From JBPOIS01 sp052034295 (GTDB lineage: Bacteria > Pseudomonadota > Gammaproteobacteria > Pseudomonadales > Moraxellaceae): a stretch of 12,508 bases of DNA. The notes beneath the pieces were generated by a model. The model was given only the letters and a program-made list of their open reading frames with translations, was not told where the DNA came from and searched no databases. The translations under genes and the position numbers were made by a program. Every line of letters starts with the position of its first letter. Position 1 is the stretch's first letter. The stretch spans positions 1-12,508 of the forward strand of contig JBPOIS010000049.1 of NCBI GenBank assembly GCA_052034295.1. Reading direction: 5' to 3'. Shown here piece after piece: positions 1 through 5,688 of the stretch.

Positions 1-1425
1 TTGCCGCGCTTCATCCAGCCGGACATTCTGTTCGGCCAGCGCATACGCATAGGCGTTGATGTAAATCGGGTTGTTGGGCTGCAGGTTCAGCAGCTGGTGC
101 AGGTCAGCCATTTTTTGTGCCGATTCATCCGGGTGCAGCAGCAGCACGCGCATGTACAGCAGTTCGGCCTGATCTGGCTGGCTGGACAGGGCTTCGTCGA
201 TCAGTTTGCGGGCCTGTTCGTTGCGGCCGTGGTCGCGCAGCAGGTGCGCCTGCAACAGGTAGAGAAAATCACTCTGGTCCGGATGGTCCACCCGCTGCTG
301 GGTCAGGCCATTGAGGGCATCGTCCAGCCGGTTCTGTGACAGGCGCAGACTGACGATTTTTTGCTGGGCCTTGCGGTAGAGGTCGGGACTTTCCACCTTG
401 AGCAGGTAAATCAATGCGGTGTCGGTGTGGCCCTGGCGTTCGGCATTGATGCCCAGATAATAGTAGGCCTGATCGACATACTCATCCAGCGGCAGCAGTT
501 GCAGCAGATAGCGCTCGGCCTCCAGAGGCTTTTTCAGGTCGATGCAGATCAGGCCTGCCAGCAGGCTGATTTCGCCATCACGGGGCCAGTGCCGGCTCAT
601 GCGGGCCAGTTGCTCCAGCGCCTGCGCCGGTTGTCCGGCCTTGATCAAAAAACGCACCCGGTACAGCTGCAGGGATTTGTTGTCGGGCAGGCGCCGGGTC
701 TGCACCTCCAGCCACTGGGCCACTTCGGCCAGGCGGCCCTGTTGCTGCAGGATGCTGGCCTTGAGGGTGATCAGTGCGGTGACATCCGGGCGGCGCTGCA
801 GGGCACGGTCCACCCGGCTCAGCGCGGCTTCAGTCTGGCCATCCTGGGCCAGCAGGCCTGCCGTGAGCACCAGCAAAGCCGGATGATCGCGGGTTTCCAG
901 ACGCGACAGGGCCTGCAGCAGCTGGCGGCGGTATTCGGGGTTTTCTGGATAAATGCCCGCCAGAATGCGGTCCAGTGCAGCGTTGGGGTCAAAGCGCAGG
1001 ATCTGGTCGAGGGTGTCGGCGGCCAGGGGGTATTCATGGTTCACCAGCGCCAGATGGGCCAGATAGAACTGTGCCGGAATGTGGTTGGGGTTCAGCTGGG
1101 TCCAGTGCTGGGCAATGCGCTGGGCCAGCACGGTGTCGTGGGCGTTGTTGGCAATCGACAGGGCACGTTCAATCACGTCCGGGTCGCGGCTTTGCAGGGC
1201 TTCCTGCTGATACAGGTCCATGGCCGGCTGTTCCTGGCCCTGCGCCAGCAGCAGCTCTGCCGACAGCAGGCGCACAAACCGCTCCGAGGCCTGGCTGTGC
1301 ATCGGCGCCAGCAGGGCCAGCACCACCAGCAGGGCCCCCAGCTGACGGGCAGGCCGAACCCGGCAGGCCCGCATCAGCGCGCCGGTCCGTGGTGGTTTCA
1401 GTGCGTTCAGGGTCCAGCGTTTCAA
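1..1425 (-). CDS. Periplasmic TPR protein, LbcA-like (partial, C-terminus beyond left edge)
   Basis: The minus strand is open without a stop from 1425 to the window edge (475 codons). It encodes a helical protein of degenerate tetratricopeptide repeats, seen as recurring A-x-x-x-(L/Y)-x-x-A-L and L-x-x-x-P patterns along the whole length. The TTG at 1425 follows a purine-rich GAGG about 7 bases upstream and just after an in-frame stop. The in-frame ATG at 1374 has no ribosome site but gives a more ordinary signal peptide: basic residues, the core LGALLVVLALLAP, and a likely cut near HSQA-SE. No cysteine sits at the cleavage site, so it should be exported and not lipidated. Overall pattern and position divergent from hemA resemble Pseudomonas aeruginosa PA4667 (LbcA), a TPR adaptor of the protease CtpA. 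That match is from memory. In Pseudomonas, lolB and ispE lie next to it, so they may follow to the left. TPR identity is firm; the LbcA role is inferred. Confidence 0.85.
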   Translation of the reverse strand, partial: MKRWTLNALKPPRTGALMRACRVRPARQLGALLVVLALLAPMHSQASERFVRLLSAELLLAQGQEQPAMDLYQQEALQSRDPDVIERALSIANNAHDTVLAQRIAQHWTQLNPNHIPAQFYLAHLALVNHEYPLAADTLDQILRFDPNAALDRILAGIYPENPEYRRQLLQALSRLETRDHPALLVLTAGLLAQDGQTEAALSRVDRALQRRPDVTALITLKASILQQQGRLAEVAQWLEVQTRRLPDNKSLQLYRVRFLIKAGQPAQALEQLARMSRHWPRDGEISLLAGLICIDLKKPLEAERYLLQLLPLDEYVDQAYYYLGINAERQGHTDTALIYLLKVESPDLYRKAQQKIVSLRLSQNRLDDALNGLTQQRVDHPDQSDFLYLLQAHLLRDHGRNEQARKLIDEALSSQPDQAELLYMRVLLLHPDESAQKMADLHQLLNLQPNNPIYINAYAYALAEQNVRLDEARQ

Positions 1426-1466
1426 TCCCTTTCCTCAGATGACTGCCATGTGCCCCTTGCGGGCAT

Positions 1467-1495
1467 TTGTGATTCAACCGGATATACCGCACAAT
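1467..1495 (+). promoter_or_regulatory. Possible hemA promoter
   Basis: TTGTGA (1467-1472) and CACAAT (1490-1495) are separated by 17 bases, each matching sigma70 consensus at four of six positions. They lie about 30 bases before the hemA start, in the 100-base gap between divergent genes. TATACC at 1483-1488 is another possible -10 but has no fitting -35. This is a weak call. Confidence 0.3.
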
Positions 1496-1525
1496 ACGCC
1501 ATCTTCCAGCCACACCCGACCGACC

Positions 1526-2845
1526 ATGAGGTTTTTTGCGCTGGGCGTCAATCACACCACCGCTCCGGTCGCCTTGCGTGAGCAAGTTGCATTTGTGGCC
1601 GATCAGCTGGCGCTGGCGCTGAACGAGGCCTGCACCCAATGCCAGCTCACCGATCTGGTGATTGTCTCGACGTGTAACCGCACCGAATTGTACGCGATGG
1701 CCCGGGAACCGTCTGTAGTAACTCAGTGGCTGGCCCGTTCACGGCAGGTGGATCTGGCGGTGCTGTCCCCGCACCTGTACATCTATCAGGATCAGGCGGC
1801 CATGAACCACCTGATCCGGGTGTGCAGCGGCCTGGATTCGATGATGCTGGGCGAGCCGCAGATCTTTGGGCAGATCAAGCAGGCCCTGGCGGTGTCGCGT
1901 CAGGCCGGTACCGTCACGGCGCTGCTGGGGCGGTTGTTTGAGCAGGCGTTTACCGCCGCCAAGCGGGTGCGTTCCGAGACTGCGGTGGGCAGTCAGGCGG
2001 TGTCGCTGGGCTATGCGGTGGTGCAGGTGGCACGGCAGCTGTTTGCCGATTTGCAGCAGACCACGGCGCTGCTGGTGGCCGCCGGGGACATGAACCGGCT
2101 GATCGGCCTGCATCTGGTGGAGCAGGGGGTTGGGCGGGTGCTCATCTGCAACCGCAGCCGGGCACGCGCCGAAGCGCTGGCGGCGGAGTTGCGTGCCAAG
2201 GCCCAGGTCGAGGTGTGGGACTTTGACCAATTGCCGGGGGCGCTGATTCAGGCCGATCTGGTCAGCAGTTGTACGGGCAGCCTGTACACCGTCATCGACC
2301 ACCCCACGGTGCGTCAGGTCATGAAAAAACGCCGCTACCACCCGCAGTTGCTGGTGGATCTGGCCGTGCCCCGCGACATTGATCCTGCGGTGGCGGGTCT
2401 CGACGAGGTGTACCTGTACAGCATCGATGACCTGCAGAATGTGATTGCAGAAAATCTGGCCCAGCGCCGTCAGGCCGCTGTGGAGGCCGAGGTGCTGGTC
2501 AGTCAGCTGGCGGCGGCGTGGAGCCGCGATCAGCAGGTCCGGCAAATCGGTCCGACCATTGCGCAGTACCGCCAGCAGGCTGAGGCCCTGCGCCAGCAGG
2601 CGCTGGAACGGGCACTGCACAGCCTGGCCCAGGGTCATCCGCCAGAGCAGGTGCTGCAGCGGCTCAGCCAGTCCCTGACCGCCAGACTGATCCATGCCCC
2701 TTCGCAGCTGATCCGTCAGGCCGCCAGCGCTGAACCGGCCGACATTCTGCCGTTTGTGGTGGAGCAGCTGGTGGCCCCCGCTGACACCGGGGCAGAGCCG
2801 GCCCCGGCGGAAGGCTCGGGCCCTGATGCCCCCTGGGTACCCTAG
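1526..2845 (+). CDS. hemA: Glutamyl-tRNA reductase
   Basis: HemA reduces glutamyl-tRNA(Glu) with NADPH to glutamate-1-semialdehyde, the first committed step of C5 tetrapyrrole (heme) synthesis in the cytosol. The start at ATG 1526 gives MRFFALGVNHTTAPVALRE, the standard N-terminus; the frame is open further upstream but that part is not HemA-like. The 439 residues compare with about 420 in relatives. The catalytic cysteine is Cys50 in VSTCNRTELY. The substrate-domain signature LDSMMLGEPQIFGQ spans about 103-116, the NADPH Rossmann domain about 165-310 (with VDLAVPRDIDP at 277-287), and the helical dimerisation domain about 310-405, followed by a Pro/Ala/Glu-rich tail. The nucleotide-binding loop reads AAGDMN (185-190) where the family usually has GAGE. 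prfA, a common downstream partner in enterics, is absent; a cytochrome c gene follows. A strong hairpin encloses the stop codon. Confidence 0.97.
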   Translation: MRFFALGVNHTTAPVALREQVAFVADQLALALNEACTQCQLTDLVIVSTCNRTELYAMAREPSVVTQWLARSRQVDLAVLSPHLYIYQDQAAMNHLIRVCSGLDSMMLGEPQIFGQIKQALAVSRQAGTVTALLGRLFEQAFTAAKRVRSETAVGSQAVSLGYAVVQVARQLFADLQQTTALLVAAGDMNRLIGLHLVEQGVGRVLICNRSRARAEALAAELRAKAQVEVWDFDQLPGALIQADLVSSCTGSLYTVIDHPTVRQVMKKRRYHPQLLVDLAVPRDIDPAVAGLDEVYLYSIDDLQNVIAENLAQRRQAAVEAEVLVSQLAAAWSRDQQVRQIGPTIAQYRQQAEALRQQALERALHSLAQGHPPEQVLQRLSQSLTARLIHAPSQLIRQAASAEPADILPFVVEQLVAPADTGAEPAPAEGSGPDAPWVP

Positions 2846-2850
2846 GGGGC
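2828..2850 (+). repeat. Hairpin enclosing the hemA stop codon
   Basis: The arms at 2828-2837 and 2841-2850 form ten pairs, nearly all G-C with one T-A and one G-T wobble, around a three-base TAC loop. The hemA TAG (2843-2845) lies in the right arm. No T-run follows directly; the nearest long one is 2881-2887. It is therefore not a textbook intrinsic terminator, and may protect the mRNA 3' end or act as a partial terminator. Confidence 0.6.
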
Positions 2851-2933
2851 GGGCTGTGGGTTTTGGTGCGTGGTGATTGGTTTTTTTGTTGAGGGCAGCC
2901 GTGGCACCGTGATTCCGGACGGTCAAATCGGCC

Positions 2934-2939
2934 TATACT
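2934..2939 (+). promoter_or_regulatory. Likely -10 element of the cytochrome c gene
   Basis: TATACT matches the sigma70 -10 consensus at five of six positions and lies 41 bases before the ATG at 2981. The -35 region is poor (GATTCC at 2911-2916 with a 17-base spacer), so it may be weak or activator-dependent. The location after the hemA hairpin suggests independent transcription of the cytochrome gene. Confidence 0.4.
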
Positions 2940-2980
2940 CAGGATTCAGGCCCACGGGCCCCAATCAAGAGAAATCAGCC

Positions 2981-3457
2981 ATGCAGAACTTTTTGCGCTT
3001 CCGTTTCGTCCCGGCTGCACTGGTGGTGCTGGCCCTGAGTGGCTGCAGCAAGCCTGAAGAAAACAGTGCCCCGGCTGCTGCCGCATCAGCGCCGGCTGCA
3101 ACCCCTGCGCCGGCTGCGGCACCGGCCCCCACGCCAGCGCCTGAAGCCCCAGCCCCCGCTGCACCGGCCACGGACACGACTGCCGCCAGCACCACGGCCA
3201 GCATTCCTGGCAAGGGCCGCAGTGGCGAGCAGTTGTACAATGAAGTCTGCAAAACCTGCCATGAATCGGGTCTGCTGAATGCACCCAAGTTTGGCGACAA
3301 GGCCGCCTGGGCGGCCCGCATCTCCCAAGGCAAGGATGTGCTGTACAAGCACAACCGCGAAGGCTTCAATGCCATGCCTGCCCGTGGCGGTGCGGCGGAT
3401 GCCAGCGACGCCGAGCTGGAAGCGGCGGTGGATTACCTGATCCAGCACTCATCCTGA
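2981..3457 (+). CDS. Cytochrome c5-type lipoprotein
   Basis: This 158-residue protein is probably an outer-membrane-anchored electron carrier with one covalent heme. It begins with a lipoprotein signal: basic N-terminus, the core VPAALVVLALSG, and the lipobox L-S-G-C with lipidated Cys22. Ser23 follows, so no Asp at +2 retains it in the inner membrane. Residues about 26-75 are a flexible Ala/Pro-rich linker. A compact class I cytochrome c domain follows, with heme-binding CKTCH at 90-94 (His94 the proximal ligand) and Met132 in NAMPARGG as the likely distal ligand; this ending is typical of cytochrome c5. ATG 2981 is chosen because the signal peptide starts there; the frame is open upstream but not signal-like. 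A weak AAGAGA ribosome site precedes it. Its redox partner is not shown by the context. Confidence 0.92.
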   Translation: MQNFLRFRFVPAALVVLALSGCSKPEENSAPAAAASAPAATPAPAAAPAPTPAPEAPAPAAPATDTTAASTTASIPGKGRSGEQLYNEVCKTCHESGLLNAPKFGDKAAWAARISQGKDVLYKHNREGFNAMPARGGAADASDAELEAAVDYLIQHSS

Positions 3458-3472
3458 AGCCCGTGCCGACAC

Positions 3473-3503
3473 AAAAAGCCCCGGAATTTCCGGGGCTTTT
3501 TTT
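3473..3503. terminator. Bidirectional intrinsic terminator
   Basis: A perfect 7-bp stem (GCCCCGG at 3478-3484 with CCGGGGC at 3490-3496, loop AATTT) is flanked by five A on the left and seven T on the right. It therefore reads as hairpin plus U-run on both strands. It lies 15 bases after the cytochrome c stop and about 20 bases beyond the coq7 stop, so it can end both convergent transcripts. Confidence 0.92.
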
Positions 3504-3523
3504 GACCTTTAAAACACCGCTGC

Positions 3524-4162
3524 TCAGACCACGTAGCTGGTTTTGGTCATGACCTTCGACACCAGTGACATCAGCCCCTGCACCGGGGCAGGCAGGGCGG
3601 CCCCGCCTGCTGCCAGCGCCTGATCGCGGTGGTGGGCTTCATCGTCGTGCATCTGCTGGAGCAACGCCCGCGAGGACTGATCCGCGTCGGGCAGGCTGTC
3701 CAGGTGGTGGTTGAGGTGGGCCATGACCTGCTTTTCGGTTTCGGCCACAAAACCCAGACTGTATGCATCACCCGCCAGTCCAGCCGCGGCCCCCAGTGCA
3801 AACGACAACCCATACCACAGCGGATTCAGCAGGCTGGGGTGACTGCCCAGCTCCTGCAGCCGGGCTTCGCACCAGTTCAGGTGGTCCTGTTCTTCCTGTG
3901 CGGCCTGGCGCATGTCTTCACGCACCCGGGGCAGCCGGGCGGTGAGCGCCTGCCCCTGATACAGCGCCTGAGCGCACACCTCGCCACTGTGGTTGACCCG
4001 CATCAGCCCCGCCACATGGCGGGCTTGCTGTACCGACAGGGGGGCCGGATCGGCGGCACCGGGCCGGGGCCGCGCGGCTGGCGTGCTGCCGGGCACCAGC
4101 GTGCGCAGGGCCTGGTCAAACTGGTGGATCCACTGGTCCGAACGGCGCAGGTGGCGGGGCAT
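3524..4162 (-). CDS. coq7: Demethoxyubiquinone hydroxylase, Coq7 family
   Basis: Coq7 is a membrane-associated di-iron monooxygenase. It hydroxylates the demethoxy-quinone intermediate (2-octaprenyl-3-methyl-6-methoxy-1,4-benzoquinol), a late step of ubiquinone synthesis; many gammaproteobacteria use it in place of UbiF. The 212-residue length is normal. The iron ligands are all visible: Glu61 in NHSGEV, Glu91-x-x-His94 in EEQDH, Glu143 in ETEKQV, and Glu175-x-x-His178 in DDEAHH. A hydrophobic segment at about 115-137 fits membrane contact. ATG 4162 is chosen because GAGGAG lies 7 bases upstream and the following residues fit the family; the frame extends further upstream with unrelated sequence. 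It starts 40 bases after the transporter gene on the same strand, so the two are probably co-transcribed and end at the shared terminator. Confidence 0.95.
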   Translation of the reverse strand: MPRHLRRSDQWIHQFDQALRTLVPGSTPAARPRPGAADPAPLSVQQARHVAGLMRVNHSGEVCAQALYQGQALTARLPRVREDMRQAAQEEQDHLNWCEARLQELGSHPSLLNPLWYGLSFALGAAAGLAGDAYSLGFVAETEKQVMAHLNHHLDSLPDADQSSRALLQQMHDDEAHHRDQALAAGGAALPAPVQGLMSLVSKVMTKTSYVV

Positions 4163-4202
4163 GACAGGGCTCCTCAGGGATGGGTCTGCGCCCAAGTGTG
4201 GC

Positions 4203-5507
4203 CTAGTCGGGCTGGCCCGGCAAGGGGCCCGCCTCACGGGTGCCGGACAGAATCCACGCCCCGAGCAGCACATTCAGGCCAGCGGTCAGCAGGAACAGCA
4301 CCGGCAGCGGGCTTTTGAGCACCCCCAGCACCAGCATGGCAAACACGGCCGACAGCACCATGAACAGGGCATTGAGGATGTTGTTGGCCGCCACCACCCG
4401 GGCTTTCACCGCCTCAGGCGCATGCGCCTGCATGAAGCTGTACAGTGGCACGATGTACAGTCCACCGGAGACACCGATGCCCAGCAGCGCCACCAGCAGG
4501 TGCAGGCCCGTGACGGACTGCAGCAGGCTGGACACCGTGGGCAGGCTGTGTGGCAGGTGCAGCAGCAGCCAGCCCAGATCCAGCGCAAACAGGCTCAGGC
4601 CCGCCAGACCGACCGGCACCAGCTTCAGGTGCACCTGATGGCCCCCGATCCAGCGCCCCAGCAGCGAACCACCGGCCACCCCAATGGTAAACAGGGTCAG
4701 CAGCGCCGTCACCAGCGTGGCATCCCCGTGCAGCAGGGTTTTGCACAGCTCGGGGATCTGGGTGAGCAGGGTGGCCCCAAAAAACCAGAACCAGGAAATG
4801 CCCACGATCGAAAACAGCACCCGCCGCTGCGTGGCCGCCACCCGCAGGGTCTGCACGCTGGTGCGCCACAGGTTCCAGTCGATGCGCAGCTCAGGCTGGG
4901 CCGGGGCCAGCGGCGGAATCTGCCGGGCGGCCAGATAGCCAGCCACCGCCACCGCCAGCACCGTGGCACTGGTCCAGGCCATCGCCGTGGGGTCAGTGGA
5001 TTGCAGCAGCACCCCGCCCAGCATCATCCCGGTCAGGATCGCCACCGAGGTGCCGGACTGGAACAGCGCATTGCCAGTGACCAGCTCATCCGTGTGCAGT
5101 GCCTGCGGTAGATAAGCGTATTTGATCGGACCAAAAAAAGTCGAATGGGTGCCCATCAAAAACAGCGCCACAAACAGCAGCCAGAAGGCGTGCAGCAAAA
5201 AACCCATCGTGGCCAGCAGCATGATGGTGATTTCCAGAATCTTGATCCAGCGGGTCAGCCAGGCCCGGTCGTATTTGTCCGCCAGCTGGCCCGCCGTCGA
5301 AGAAAACAGGAAATACGGCAAAATGAACAGCAGCGCCGCCAGATTGTTCAGCAGGCTCAGCGACAGCGACAACTGATGAGCCGCCGCAAAGGTCAGCAGC
5401 AGGATCAGCGATTGCTTGAACACGTTGTCATTGAAGGCCCCCAGGAACTGGGTGCAGAACATCGGCAAAAAACGCCGGGACAGCAGCAGCTGGCGCGAGG
5501 CACTCAT
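4203..5507 (-). CDS. MFS transporter, LplT-like (putative lysophospholipid carrier)
   Basis: This is a 434-residue inner-membrane protein with about twelve hydrophobic segments and the size of a major facilitator. The N-terminus carries FLGAFNDNVFK (21-31), the loop GQLADKYDR (73-81, motif A-like), and FFGPIKYAYLPQ (124-135). These resemble LplT and the transporter half of the larger proteins that fuse an LplT-like carrier to a phospholipid acyltransferase. LplT moves lysophospholipid from the outer to the inner leaflet of the inner membrane for re-acylation. No acyltransferase domain is present here and no aas-like gene is in the window, so the partner, if any, is elsewhere. ATG 5507 lacks a clear Shine-Dalgarno and follows a U-rich leader. 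It lies upstream of coq7 and is divergent from tamAB. MFS membership is firm; the substrate is inferred from resemblance. Confidence 0.85.
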   Translation of the reverse strand: MSASRQLLLSRRFLPMFCTQFLGAFNDNVFKQSLILLLTFAAAHQLSLSLSLLNNLAALLFILPYFLFSSTAGQLADKYDRAWLTRWIKILEITIMLLATMGFLLHAFWLLFVALFLMGTHSTFFGPIKYAYLPQALHTDELVTGNALFQSGTSVAILTGMMLGGVLLQSTDPTAMAWTSATVLAVAVAGYLAARQIPPLAPAQPELRIDWNLWRTSVQTLRVAATQRRVLFSIVGISWFWFFGATLLTQIPELCKTLLHGDATLVTALLTLFTIGVAGGSLLGRWIGGHQVHLKLVPVGLAGLSLFALDLGWLLLHLPHSLPTVSSLLQSVTGLHLLVALLGIGVSGGLYIVPLYSFMQAHAPEAVKARVVAANNILNALFMVLSAVFAMLVLGVLKSPLPVLFLLTAGLNVLLGAWILSGTREAGPLPGQPD

Positions 5508-5688
5508 GGGCAGGTCAAAAAAAGCAGCAGCAAAAAGAGCCCCACACTAGCACGAAACCACCCGGTCCGCCCATCGCACCGATCCAGCCTACAAATGCCA
5601 TACGCGAAGCCGCCCCGGCTTGCTTGGCAGCCGTCTGGCACGCTGGGTATCATCGCCGTTCTGAGCCTGTTTTTTTGTGTGGATGTTG
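5508..5688. other. Divergent intergenic region between the transporter and tamA
   Basis: These 181 bases separate two divergent genes and must hold both promoters. A good tamA-side promoter is visible (5624-5653). On the transporter side I find only a weak extended -10-like TGCTAGTGT in the minus strand around 5547-5555, without a matching -35. T-runs of seven lie close to both starts (5670-5676 on the plus strand; 5517-5523 read on the minus). No convincing gene or operator palindrome is seen. Confidence 0.5.
5624..5653 (+). promoter_or_regulatory. Probable sigma70 promoter of tamAB
   Basis: TTGGCA (5624-5629) and TATCAT (5648-5653) each match consensus at five of six positions, with an 18-base spacer. 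Transcription would begin near 5660, just before the candidate tamA starts, which also shows that an N-terminus upstream of 5770 would be transcribed. Confidence 0.5.

Noticed and set aside
361..1581. Long open frame on the plus strand opposite the TPR gene
   Set aside because: Low-complexity Gln/Leu-rich translation without a recognisable domain. The minus strand encodes a coherent TPR protein, so this is an antisense shadow in GC-rich DNA.
3993..5111. Plus-strand open frame of about 370 codons across coq7 and the transporter
   Set aside because: Gln/His/Arg-rich translation, crosses two well-supported minus-strand genes, no domain.
3495..5525. A 14-base match, GCTTTTTTTGACCT, between the terminator tail (3495-3508) and the transporter leader (minus strand, 5512-5525)
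   Set aside because: Half of the match is a T-run and the flanks do not match; probably chance and not a mobile or regulatory repeat.
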